From NCBI GenBank assembly GCA_014529385.2, contig CM043944.1, positions 59,262,268 through 59,326,267 of the forward strand: 64,000 nt of DNA, read 5' to 3'. A program made the position numbers and the translations under genes. A model generated the notes under the pieces. It did not search any database. It was not told where the DNA came from and worked only from the letters and a program-made list of their open reading frames with translations. Below, piece by piece: positions 1-9,560 of the stretch (position 1 is its first letter; the number at the start of each line of letters is the position of its first letter). Source of the stretch: Adiantum capillus-veneris (taxonomy: Eukaryota > Streptophyta > Polypodiopsida > Polypodiales > Pteridaceae).

Positions 1-2
1 AA

Positions 3-716
3 GGAGACTGTGATGCTGATGTTGATGCAGAATGGGCTTTTAGCGCAGAGTGCACTTACAATCCTGTTGTCCATGATGCATGCTTTTCAGTTGCTGCAGA
101 TTCACATGTGTGGTATTTCGACAGTGGTGCTACAAAGCACATTACCTCACATCGTGAATTGTTTACCTCTCTCGAGTCAGTCCCTCATGGGAATTCAGTC
201 ACTGGTGCCAACAACGCCTCTTATCCAGTTCAAGGAGTTGGAAAGATTGTGCTCACTGCTGCTAATGGCAGTTCCTTCACACTTGTTGATGCACTTTATA
301 TACCTGGGATCAAAAAGAATCTCTTGTCTGTATCCGCATTTGCTAGACTTGGACTTGTAGTCAAATTTGTGGATGACAGATGTACAGTTCATGATCTCAG
401 TTTTGGTGATGAAATTGTTGCATCTGGCCGTTTGTGCCGTGGGCTGTATAAGCTCACTTTGTATGACAAGTGTGGACAAAATTTTTCAAATGCTATTGCA
501 GATTCAAGGGCTATTTCAGATGCAAAACTTTGGCATGCACGTTTTGGTCATCTGAATTTTTCCAGTTTGCTGCGTTTGCAGAAATCTGATATGGTTGCTT
601 CTTTGCCACCTATTGAAGCACCTATAAAACATGTTTGTGAAGGCTGTATTTTGGGTAAGATGCAGCGTTCTAAATTTCCAAAGGATAGTTCAGTTCGGGC
701 CACATGCAGGTTGTAG
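3..716 (+). pseudogene. copia polyprotein, protease to GAG-pre-integrase part, ending at an in-frame TAG
   Basis: The frame is open from base 3, so the true start lies before the window. The aspartic protease active site appears as WYFDSGATKHIT (bases 108-143), the usual copia D-S-G-A. The GAG-pre-integrase/H2C2 zinc region follows: LWHARFGHLN (about 529-558) and CEGCILGKMQRSKFP (about 637-681). The frame stops at TAG 714-716, three bases before the integrase part resumes in the same frame at 717. A single G-to-T change or a recent nonsense mutation would explain it. The rest of the element shows no lesion, so the element probably died or became dependent on another copy recently. Programmed readthrough is not usual in copia. 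Confidence 0.85.
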
Positions 717-719
717 CTT

Positions 720-3317
720 GTGCACATTGATGTTTGTGGGCCCATGCAAACTTCGTCCTTGGGCAATTACCTGTACTTCGTGACTTTCATTGATGATTAC
801 TCCAGGCATGCATGGGTATTTCCGCTTAAAGCGAAGTCCGAAGTTTTTATGTGCTTCAAACAATTTTTGGCTATGGCTGAAAATGTCTCGAAATGTACTA
901 TGATGGGCACCCTCCGTTCCGATCGAGGGGGGGAGTATATGTCTCATGAATTTAATGCATTTTTGGCTAGTCGTGGGATAAAACACCAATGTACAGTGCC
1001 TTATACGCCTGAGCAAAATGGTGTTGCTGAAAGGAAAAACAGGTCACTGATGGAAATGGCACGATGTATGGTCAAAAGTCAAGCTTTACCGCATTCTTTT
1101 TGGCTTGAGGCCATCATGTGTGCCACTTATGTACTTAACAAGTGTCCTACGAAAGCTTTGCAGTCTATTACTCCATATGAAGCATGGCATGATAGAAAGC
1201 CTTCTATTGAGCACATGCATGTTTTTGGTTGTTTGGCATATGCTTTGGTGCCACAAGTGCATCGCAGAAAATTGGATGATAAGACTGTCAAATGTATTTT
1301 TGTTGGTTATAGTGCTGAAAGCAAAGGTTACAGGTTGTATCATCCGCAAACAAAACGTATTTTGGTTTCACGGGATGTAGTGTTTGTGGAAGATTCTATT
1401 CAGCCCTTGCTGTCATGTACTAGAGACAGTAATGTAAGCTCACAGGACATTTATGACACTTTGTTGCCTCTTTTCAGTGGTGGAAATACGAATGTAAGTT
1501 CTAATGAGGAAAATGTACAAAGTATGGGGGTTTCTGAAAATGTTTTAGATCAGCCTATTACTGATGCAGATGTACATGGTGCAGATGTACATGATGTATT
1601 TGATGAGGAAAGGGCTGAAAATGAGCAAGCTAGAGGTATGCCAAAATGGCTAGTGCACACTTTGCATGACAGTAAATTGGATGCACCTTTGTCTAGTCAT
1701 ACTCGTTCAGGCTCTCGCCATGCATCTTATGCATCAGATTGTTATGCTTTGGCTGTGTCTAGTTTACATGATGTTGAGGAGCCTTTGTCTTTTGATGAAG
1801 CACAGAATTCAAAAAATTGGATGGCTGCCATGCAATCAGAATATGATGCACTTATAGAAAATGACACATGGACTTTATGTGATTTGCCTCCTGGCAAAAA
1901 GGCCATTGGTACGAAGTGGGTTTACAAGTTGAAACGCAAGCCGGATGGTGAGATCAATCGCCATAAGGCTCGACTTGTTGCAAAGGGTTATGCACAGCAA
2001 AAAGGCATAGATTATGAAGAGACTTTTGCTCCCACTTGTCGTATGACTACTGTGCGTTTTCTATGTGCATTGGCAGCTCATTTTGGTTGGGATGTACATC
2101 AATCAGACATTGTTACTGCTTTCTTGAATGGTGACATATTTGAGGAAGTTTATGTAACGCAGCCTCGCGGTTTTGTCATAAAAGGACAAGAGGACAAAGT
2201 GTGCAAATGTAACAAGGCTTTGTATGGGTTGAAGCAATCTCCTCGTGCTTGGTATGAGAAAGCTGACACTCATTTGGTCAAACAAGGCTTTCGTAACAGT
2301 CCAACAAAAAGCACATTGTATGTAAAGCGTGAGGGTGATGTACTTCTCATTGTGGTTCGTTATGTTGATGATTTGCTGGTCACTGGACCAAATGAGAGAC
2401 ATATTGTTGAATTTAAGGCTGATTTGAATGCTACTTTCAAGATGAAAGATTTGGGGCTGTTGCATCATTATTTGGGTATACAATTTAAGCAGTATGATGG
2501 TGGTATTGCCTTGTGTCAGAAAAGTTACATAGAGACATTGCTATGTAAGTTTGGGCTTGAGGATTGCAAACCTATTGCCACTCCCATGGAAACAGGTTTG
2601 AAGTTGAGTCTACATGATTCTGGTGATCCTGCTGATGTCACTCTTTACCAAACTGCTATTGGCTACCTCATTTATGTATGCAACACGAGGCCGGATATTC
2701 AGTTTGCAGTCTCACAGGTCAGCAGATTTATGCATAGCCCAGGGTCTAAGCATTGGCAGGCTGTCAAGAGGATTTTCCGCTACCTTAGTGGCACTTTACA
2801 TCTTGGCTTGTTTTATCCCAAGGGGGGATCATTTCCGCCAGACTTACATGCTTTCTTGGACTCAGATTGGGCTGGTTGTTTTGACACGCGAGTGTCCACA
2901 AGTGGTTTTTGTTTCATGCTTGGCAGTTCATGTATATCATGGTTGAGCAAGAAGCAACCTACTATGGCCACTTCGAGTTGTGAGGCTGAGTACAGGGTAG
3001 TCTTTATAGCTAAGGTTGAGTGTGTATGGCTCAGACGCCTTATGGCTGATTTGGGTGTTGGACAGGACACTGCGAACACTATCTACACTGACAGTCAGAG
3101 CACATTGGCAGTTGCGAGGAACCGAGTTTTTCATGCTCGCACAAAGCACATTGAGGTGCATTACCACTATGTCAGAGAGAGGCTCTCAGCAGGAGAGATC
3201 AGCTTGGCTTATGTGCCAACACAGGACAACCTTGCAGATCTTTTCACAAAGGCATTGTCTCGTGAGAAGCTTGAAGCTTTCCGCAAAGCTTTGGCCTTAC
3301 TCCCCTTTGTGGACTGA
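720..3317 (+). CDS. copia integrase - reverse transcriptase - RNase H
   Basis: A run of 865 codons in the same frame as 3-716. The first codon here is GTG inside the polyprotein, so it is not a real start. Integrase core: D4 (HIDVCGP), D68 (RSDRGGEY) and E104 (NGVAERKN), giving D,D-35-E. Reverse transcriptase: KWVYKLKRKPDGEI near residue 398, ALYGLKQSPRAWY, and the catalytic YVDDLLVTG near residue 547. RNase H: DSDWAGC near 714, CEAEY near 751, TDSQS near 789, and a C-terminal TKHIEVHYHYVRE motif. It ends with TGA at 3315-3317, about 75 bases before the LTR. Catalytic residues all look intact. The function is copying and integrating the element; the upstream TAG separates it from gag and protease. 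Confidence 0.93.
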   Translation: MHIDVCGPMQTSSLGNYLYFVTFIDDYSRHAWVFPLKAKSEVFMCFKQFLAMAENVSKCTMMGTLRSDRGGEYMSHEFNAFLASRGIKHQCTVPYTPEQNGVAERKNRSLMEMARCMVKSQALPHSFWLEAIMCATYVLNKCPTKALQSITPYEAWHDRKPSIEHMHVFGCLAYALVPQVHRRKLDDKTVKCIFVGYSAESKGYRLYHPQTKRILVSRDVVFVEDSIQPLLSCTRDSNVSSQDIYDTLLPLFSGGNTNVSSNEENVQSMGVSENVLDQPITDADVHGADVHDVFDEERAENEQARGMPKWLVHTLHDSKLDAPLSSHTRSGSRHASYASDCYALAVSSLHDVEEPLSFDEAQNSKNWMAAMQSEYDALIENDTWTLCDLPPGKKAIGTKWVYKLKRKPDGEINRHKARLVAKGYAQQKGIDYEETFAPTCRMTTVRFLCALAAHFGWDVHQSDIVTAFLNGDIFEEVYVTQPRGFVIKGQEDKVCKCNKALYGLKQSPRAWYEKADTHLVKQGFRNSPTKSTLYVKREGDVLLIVVRYVDDLLVTGPNERHIVEFKADLNATFKMKDLGLLHHYLGIQFKQYDGGIALCQKSYIETLLCKFGLEDCKPIATPMETGLKLSLHDSGDPADVTLYQTAIGYLIYVCNTRPDIQFAVSQVSRFMHSPGSKHWQAVKRIFRYLSGTLHLGLFYPKGGSFPPDLHAFLDSDWAGCFDTRVSTSGFCFMLGSSCISWLSKKQPTMATSSCEAEYRVVFIAKVECVWLRRLMADLGVGQDTANTIYTDSQSTLAVARNRVFHARTKHIEVHYHYVRERLSAGEISLAYVPTQDNLADLFTKALSREKLEAFRKALALLPFVD

Positions 3318-3392
3318 TCCTGTCCTCAGGGCATGGCACTTCCCTTTACTCATGTGCCAGCTCTCGTTCACCGCATCACTCCAGGGGGGATT

Positions 3393-3619
3393 TGTTACCA
3401 TATACATGTGGTAGTGATGTGTGTGAACACACTAGGACCACCGGGGCATTTTTTCCCTCTTTAGGAGGTTTTTTCCCCCGTGCATTGTATATACACCCAT
3501 CACTCTAGGGCTATCCATCTTTCCATTGCACACTAAGTAACACACTCTCTATTGTGTGCCTTGAGCTTCCTTCGTCTTCTCCAAGCTGTGTGTGTTTCTC
3601 TGCAACCCTAATTCCAACA
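3393..3619 (+). repeat. putative 3' LTR of the copia element (about 227 bp)
   Basis: It starts TGTTACCA directly after a purine tract CCAGGGGGGA and ends with CCAACA, giving TG...CA termini. A TATA-like TGTATATACA lies near 3487-3496. The 5' LTR is outside the window, so the boundaries are inferred from termini and position only. Confidence 0.72.
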
Positions 3620-4550
3620 ATGCATTCAAGGAATCCTTGGGATCTTCTGGTTCTCTCTTGGCAAGATTCTTGGTCCAGGGGCCTTTCAAATCCCTTCGAA
3701 CCCATTGTGCTGGGTCCTCTCCTGCAGCTTGGCGGCTTCTTTCATAGGTCTCTTTTTCTCGTTCAAACCTCGCTTTCTTTTGCTAAGGTTCTTCCTGATG
3801 TGCAGCCACTATCTTCTTCTTCATCTCCTCTCTTCTGGCTCTCTTCTCTTCATTGTCTGAGCTTTCGCTGCTATGTGCTTCATGAGAGCTTTCTTCAAAC
3901 TCCTCATCAAATTTGTAAACTCTTTTTGTCAACCTTGTGGTTCTTGGAGATGGTTGTGATGTCACTATCCATGTGTTTTGATCTGGGACATGTGGAAAAT
4001 TGTCTACCATGTCGATAGCATGGTATGCTATTGTTGTCAGTACCTCAAGTGCTCCCATATAGGTTATCTTGCCCTCTTTCTTGGTACCCTTCAACGTGGA
4101 TAGCACATATTGTGCGTGATTAATGGGTTGCCTAGTTGTCGACTTTAACACTTGTGTAAATGTAGTTGCAACTGCATGATTGGGTGTTGTGTACCTTGGT
4201 GGTCTCTTTGTGACAAAGTGGAAGTGTTGGTGATATAACCGTGCTGGTTCTTCCACTTGCTTCTGGATGAGATCAACAAAGGTTGCCATAGCGGTTTCCT
4301 TGGTGAAGGTATCTGCAGTCTTTCTGTCTCTAGCTCTCATTGTCATCCCTTCTGTCGACAACTTGAGAGCTTCAGCCACTATTTCTTTTGTAATTACCAC
4401 TTCTACTTTCTTCCCTTGCTGGTCAATAATCTGGGTTGTTCCATCTTCCTTGATTGTGGACAGGAGCTCATAGGCTTTCTGAAAATCTACACCACATGGA
4501 TCTTGGTTGTAGAATTCTCTGAGTCCAAGCCTTCTATTAGCTTCTTTCAT
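3620..4550 (-). pseudogene. unrecognised retroelement-associated ORF, frameshifted near its end
   Basis: Read on the minus strand, an ATG at 4550 opens 255 codons to a stop near 3783. The protein starts MKEANRRLGLREFYNQDP and has a mixed alpha-helical look with a KEDGTTQIIDQQGKK stretch. Its C-terminal half is acidic, Ser/Glu-rich and then Lys/Arg/Glu-rich (likely coil). Beyond the stop, another frame continues coding-like sequence (RFEREKETYERSRQAAGEDP) exactly up to the copia LTR end at 3619, so the ORF probably extended further and was cut by the copia insertion. I do not recognise the family and see no zinc knuckle or protease motif. Same strand as the gypsy pol at 6.8-13.3 kb, so it may be an accessory or gag-like ORF of that or a related element. 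Confidence 0.55.
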
Positions 4551-4980
4551 TTTGGGCTTTGCCGTGACATCATAGACTTCTTTTGGCAGAAGTTATAGTT
4601 CTATCTGATGCCCTTCTTCACTTTTAAATCTACCTATGAAAACCGTTGTATTATTTTCTCAAGATGTTCTCTGGACAGGTACATTGCTTTGACCGTCTTT
4701 ATTGAATTGGAGTCCAGTTGGTAGGGCGACAACTCTTGCAGCTTCTCCTTTTGAGAGACCCTCTTCTTGGCCTTTTTCACAGCTTGCATGGCTCATGTTA
4801 AGTGAATAGAGTGCCAAAGTTAGAAAATTTGGCAGATTTCTCTTTGAAATGTCCTTCAGTCTAAATTGCTGACAAATTGAGTCCAATTTGCTTCAAATCA
4901 ATTTTTGAACATGCATAGATGCATAAAAACATATAAAGATCAAAATCATGAAGTCCAAGCAGAAATTTGCAACAAAAGTA

Positions 4981-4996
4981 AATAATCGTGATTATT
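4981..4996. repeat. near-palindrome AATAATCGTGATTATT
   Basis: Seven-base inverted arms AATAATC/GATTATT around a GT centre. Same motif family as 5276-5289 and 5556-5577. Confidence 0.7.
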
Positions 4997-5275
4997 TATA
5001 GTTGATGAATTTTTTCAATTTTTTGCAATTTTGACATCATGGGCTTGAAATAGACATCAATTAGATACTCTGAGTGAAGTGTGGGCTCATTTGAGTGCTC
5101 AGGGTGAGAATGGTGCCAAATTTAGGCTTCCCGTCTCTGAAACAGTAGATATAAAAGAATTTTGAGATTTTGAGATTCAAATTTTTTCAAACTTGGTCAG
5201 TGGGCCTAGGACACCACGTGCTTTGGTCCCATGAGGGAAAAGTTCCAATTTTCTCCCATTTTGGCAAAAAAGTAT

Positions 5276-5289
5276 ATAATCGCGATTAT
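5276..5289. repeat. perfect 14-bp palindrome ATAATCGCGATTAT
   Basis: Self-complementary over its full length with a TCGCGA core. It follows a run of A and is embedded in non-coding DNA of the gypsy family. Confidence 0.8.
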
Positions 5290-5555
5290 TAACTTTTTCA
5301 TCAAAATGAACATTTTTTGGTGCAACTTGATTCTAAGCATGATGTAGACCCTGTGTATGTGATATGAGGAGATCTGGATCAAAAAATGTGACTCATAACT
5401 CAGAAATTGCTTTGAAAGGATTTCTTTGAGTTTTTTGACAATTTTCCAAGTTATCATTGATCAATTTAGCTCATACTTGAAATGTGACATGTAATAGGTG
5501 GGCACAAGTGATAGGTGAAGTGATGGTAACATTTTCAAGCCAAAATTTTGCAAAA

Positions 5556-5577
5556 GTAAATAATCGCGATTATTTAC
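5556..5577. repeat. perfect 22-bp palindrome with TAATCGCGATTA core
   Basis: The longest of the series: the 14-bp core is extended by four further complementary bases on each side (GTAA...TTAC). It is followed by CAGCAGT, a phrase also seen after the diverged copies at 24,833 and 32,743. Confidence 0.85.
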
Positions 5578-6804
5578 AGCAGTCAACTTTTTCTTGCAAA
5601 ACTTGAGAATTTTGACCTAAACATATTCTATACACCTAAAACAAGTCCTAAATTGAATTTGTTGCCAGCATCACTTCGTGCTTTGTCAACTCTGAAATCA
5701 CCGACTTTTGTGACTAGATGGCATGTGGAGTTGGTTAGTCACTTTTGAGGCTATGGACTTGTCCGCTACATAGTCCTGAAGCAACTCATCCAATTTTGGA
5801 CCATTTGGAGTCAGTGTGATCTCGTATGTCAAATTTGATGCTTTGTAGCCTTCGAGCTGTTTTCTACTTTTCGAGGACTTGGCTTGATTGATTTTATGAA
5901 ACCAACCATATACATTGTATATAGACCCAGTTTATAAGCTGTCAGTGGAGTCAGAATCCAATTCTAACATCTGCCAAAAACCTAGCTTTTCTACTTAGGA
6001 CCCCTCTCGACCCTTGCCAAATGGTCAACTGTTGATATAGAAAATGGTCAACTGTTGATATAGAAGTATTCTATCATCTAGGGGCATGCTACAGTTCAAG
6101 TCTCGTCTGATTGGTTGAGCTGACAAGCCGCTATAGTCAATTTTTGGTCGTAGTTCTTAGTGCACTGCTCGGATTCTAGGGTTTTTCCTAGGGTTTAGAC
6201 TAGCTACCAGCCGTACAGAATGGATCATTGATAAGTATAGAACTTACCCCTCATGTCTCGTGTGAAACGGTGCTGTAAACAAGCTGTGGACTTCAAAAAA
6301 TGCGTGCGAAGAAGGTCGAAAAGCTCTCTCTCCAAAGGCGACAAGTCCAAATGAGGTGATTTTAGCCTACCTTGGGTATTTATACGCGAACTTCCCGAAC
6401 CATTTTTCATAAATTCCCTTGTTAGTCCAACTAGGCCATGAAATCTATGTTAGAGTCAAAAATTTTCCCAATCGGATTCCTGTAGCTCATTCTGCAAGAA
6501 TTTTGCAAAAGTAGGTATGGCCGCCTAATTTAGGCTTCCCGCTTCCATCTGCCGATTTGATTTAATTTTTTTGTGTCTGTTCGCCTTGTCCTTCTGATCA
6601 TCAACGTGTCTTTAATTTTTTCATATGAGCTCATTTGCTATTTATTATTAATTTGTGATCTATTTATTGAATAAATCAAAGAAAATAACAATTATCAGTT
6701 AAATTTCCCTTGTTGATGATTTATAAGGGCATTATTATGTAATTTTGCAAAAAATCACATGTTAACCTCAAACTTTTTCCTCTCTCTTCAAACATTGCCT
6801 TTAA

Positions 6805-7480
6805 TTACTTAGTTCCCTTCCACCCTCCTAGATGGCGTACTCCGGGATGACTGTGTGCATGGGTTAAACAATCGTGTCTATGCATAGCCTTGGTTGGCCC
6901 TACCATGCTTTGAAGATCAATGCAATTAAAACCATTATGTTGTGCAAGAGATGGGACTTGAGTAATTAACTCAAGGGTTTCTGATGTCGAGGTTTTCTGA
7001 TGCTGTCTTCCAAAGAGCAAATCTTGTAGCTTGTGTGCTCTTTGGTTTATTGTACCATTAGGATGCTTTGGCACACTGATTTCTTGAGATGTTGGTATCA
7101 ATAATGACTGTTGTTGAGCTTTTACCCACCATTGATATCTTGGTTTGCTTTGTGCAGAATGGTGTGGTTGAGTCTTTTGAGACTTAACTCTCCATTGCTT
7201 GATCGGGTTTATAGTTTGCAGAGAAGATAAGTGCTCTTTCTTCTTCCAAATTCATTTTGTGCTAGGTTCCTTGCTTGGAGATGCTCCTCTTTGTGTTTTG
7301 AACCTTGGAACCATCTTTGGTACAATAGATGATGTTTTGGGTACCCAAATTTGATTCAGCTTGTCCTTAAGCTGTGCTGTTAGTACCCACATTTGCCTGA
7401 CTCCTTGCATGTTACTTGTAGCATTTTCTTGTCGATAGGATGGAGAAGATTGATTTCTTTGTGGTTTGCTCTGCTGGTAA
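6805..7480 (-). pseudogene. Trp-motif tail downstream of PR2
   Basis: Coding-like minus-strand sequence with few stops. It shows spaced short motifs RQMWVLTAQ, NQIWVPKTSS, IKQWRVKSQ and RYQWWVKAQQ, then SQEISVPKHPNGTINQRAHK and LLFGRQHQKTSTSETLEL, ending near 6805. Basic, Gln/Ser-rich and probably disordered. Similar Trp motifs follow the retropepsin-like domains at 14.1-15.1 kb. Function unknown. Confidence 0.5.
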
Positions 7481-7488
7481 CCTCTTTT

Positions 7489-8050
7489 TCATTCCTCTTT
7501 GCTTGGTGCAATTGGAACAATGAGTTGTCCACCTTCAGGTGATATCTTAAGTTGATTGGTATCCCAATCTGGTACTGCCTTGTATGTCCGCATCCATGGG
7601 ATTCCAAGAATCATTGTCTCATTCATGTGTTCACCTCGTAAGCATACAAATTGTTGAGGGCATGAACATCCATGTACTATCACATTCAAGTTGACTACTC
7701 CCAATGTTGGTGTTGGTTCTTGTTGCATCCTTTGATAGTAGCTAATCCTGCTGTTAAAACTTGACTTGTGGCTTTCTTGTATGTGGAATAATTGAATGCA
7801 TTTACTCAAGCTCCTCTGTTGACCAATGCATTTGTGTTATGATTGTTCAACTGTACTTTGATGCGAAGGTCCATTCCATCTAACCATTCATCATCTTTTG
7901 ACACTGCATCTTTCTACAATTCCCATTGTCGGTCATCTATTTCCAGAGTGTTGATGGGAATAGGTATTTGTTAATTTTTGAGAGCAGCTTTCCTTTTGAG
8001 TACCGAAAGCCGAGCTTCTTTTTGGGCTTCATCAATAACCTATTGTCGTT
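7489..8050 (-). pseudogene. second retropepsin-like domain (PR2), in frame with E1 integrase
   Basis: The integrase frame continues through VIDEAQKEARLSVLKRKAAL, TLEIDDRQWEL and DEWLDGMDLRIKVQLNNHNT to ALVNRGA, which occupies the place of a retropepsin ALVDxGA, and on to VNAFNYSTYKKAT. After a one-base frameshift near 7,750, the second half reads GVVNLNVIVHG and ETMILGIPWMRTYKAVPDWD, the ILG-x-P-W end of a retropepsin fold. The putative catalytic Asp is Asn. Several stops interrupt it. Codon positions 9011 and 7808 are in the same phase, so the fusion to INT is in frame. Confidence 0.68.
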
Positions 8051-9011
8051 TTATCTTTCTTTGCTAAGCTGCATGCATCCTTTCTAGCAATTCATTGGTT
8101 AGTGGCAAATTGTACTTCTTTAAACGACACCCACTAATCCAATTGGTCATTGGTTCACCATCTAGGGTGGACAACTTAACTGCTCCACTTGGAGATACAT
8201 CTTCAATGATAAACGGTCCGTTTCCCTTTTTATTAAACTTGGGAATGTGTTGTTTAAGTGAATAGACTAAAACTAAGTCCCCTTTTTTTAAGATATTTGT
8301 AATTAGATGGGAATCAAAAAACTGTTTTTGTTTTCACTTTTGTGCATAGATGTGAGCTATAGCAGTTAGCCTTTGCTCATCTAGCTTTTCTAAATCTTCA
8401 AGTCTCTCTGACAATCCATGTCCAGTCCACTCAAGATCCTTAGCTACCCTTAGTGCCAGAAATAGAAATTCTACTGGTAGTATGACATCAAGACCATAAA
8501 CAAGGTTAAAGGGTGTAGCATTTAAAGTTGTTTTGAATGAAACTCGATAAGCCCCTAGAGCTACATGGAGATTCATTTCCCAATCTGTCCTTCCTGAACT
8601 AACCACTTTAGTCAATACCAAGCTAAGAATTTTATTCGTATGCTCAGCTTTTCCATTTGCTTCTGGGTGATAGGGAGCTGATTTGTTATGGATGACCATG
8701 AATTCATTAAGCAGATACTCAATTACCTCATTGCGGAAATGAGTTTCCCTATTACTGACAATTTCTATTGGTAGTCCATATCTTGTGAACATATACTCAT
8801 ATAAGAATGCGACAATGGTTATGGCATCATTCTTTTGAGTTGCTTTAGCTTCGGCCCACTTGGTCAAATATTCTGTAGCTACAATGATATATTGAGCTTG
8901 GGTTTTATAAGAAAGTGGCTGTATTGGCCCAACAAATTCTATACCCCATTTTGTGAAAGCTCTAGCCCCCATCATTGGTCTCAAGGGCATGCTATCTACA
9001 TTGGTTGGCAT
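8050..9011 (-). pseudogene. E1 integrase core and GPF/Y-type C-terminus
   Basis: The core begins after KMPTN with WGIEFVGPIQPL (usual WGID), then IVATEYLTKWAEA, IVSNRETHF (usual SDRG), and PYHPEANGKAEHTNK with its Glu. The family's later motif NATPFNLVYGLDVILPVE is present. Past a TGA after IYAQK (near 8334) the same frame continues to KKGDLVLVYSLKQ, NGPFIIEDVSPSGAVKLS and RLKKYNLPLTNELLERM, a GPF/Y-type module. Two of the three catalytic acidic residues are substituted, so strand transfer is not expected. No chromodomain seen. Confidence 0.85.
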
Positions 9012-9560
9012 TTTTTCTTGTTGACAAGCATTACACGTTCAAACATATTCCTTAGCATCTGCACAAAGAGTGTTAGCCTCCATATGCCTGCCATTAAGAT
9101 TTCTCTTGCGGTGGTCTCGCTAGAAAAGTGACCTCCAGCTAATCCAACATGTGCTTGTTCTATAATGGGAACGTATTCGTCTTCATTTGCACAAAGACGT
9201 AGTTGTTGATCCTTACCTCTCCGATACAATTGGTTTTCAATAAGAGCATAATCTCTTGCTTCAGTTTCAATTGCTCTTTGACGGCGTTTACTCATATCCT
9301 CAGGAAATGTTCGGCGCGATAAGTAAGTAACGAGATAGTTACTCCACTTAGGAATAGGTGACATTTGGAACAATGTTACATGAGGTATGGGTGGTTTTGT
9401 TTGACATTGAGGACAATCTTTCACAAAAGAGTGAACATCACTCCTCATAGTTAACCAAAATACTCCAAGTCTCAAGATCCGTTGCATAGTTTGATCTTGA
9501 AGTCCTACTATAGTAACATGTGCTTGACTTAGGTATTGGGTTTTCTCCTCAGGATTAATT
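8996..9560 (-). pseudogene. E1 integrase N-terminal region with two H2C2-like zinc modules
   Basis: Two modules resemble the integrase zinc finger. The first (9,520-9,395) reads AHVTIVGLQDQTMQRILRLG then VHSFVKDCPQCQT. The Cys pair is intact but the second His is not visible. The second (about 9,170-9,020) has AHVGLAGGHFSSETTAREIL with both His; its Cys pair (TCNACQQEK) is in the integrase frame beyond a stop and a frameshift. Between them is a charged linker with LIENQLYRRGKDQQLRLC. Two modules are unusual; normally one precedes the core. Confidence 0.72.

Larger units (their letters stand above)
1..3619 (+). mobile_element. Ty1/copia LTR retrotransposon, 5'-truncated by window edge
   Basis: The 3' part of a copia element. 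A pol frame runs from base 3 to 3317 in the copia order protease, GAG-pre-integrase zinc region, integrase, reverse transcriptase, RNase H. It is followed by a purine-rich tract (about 3381-3390) and a putative 3' LTR starting TGTTACCA at 3393. Gag and the 5' LTR lie before the window, so LTR identity and target-site duplication cannot be checked. One in-frame TAG (714-716) is the only lesion seen, so this is the best-preserved retroelement coding region here. The LTR end abuts a different coding-like sequence on the minus strand at 3620, as expected for insertion into another element. Confidence 0.93.
4560..6800. other. AT-rich non-coding retroelement DNA with recurring palindromes
   Basis: No ORF here resembles a protein. 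The region contains three copies of a palindromic ATAATCGCGATTAT-like site, described separately. It also has two occurrences of an AATTTAGGCTTCCCG-type phrase (near 5119 and 6527) and a tandemly repeated GGTCAACTGTTGATATAGAA phrase near 6025-6063. It is probably LTR or untranslated leader sequence of a gypsy element on the minus strand, but I could not set LTR ends, a PBS or a polypurine tract. Confidence 0.45.
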
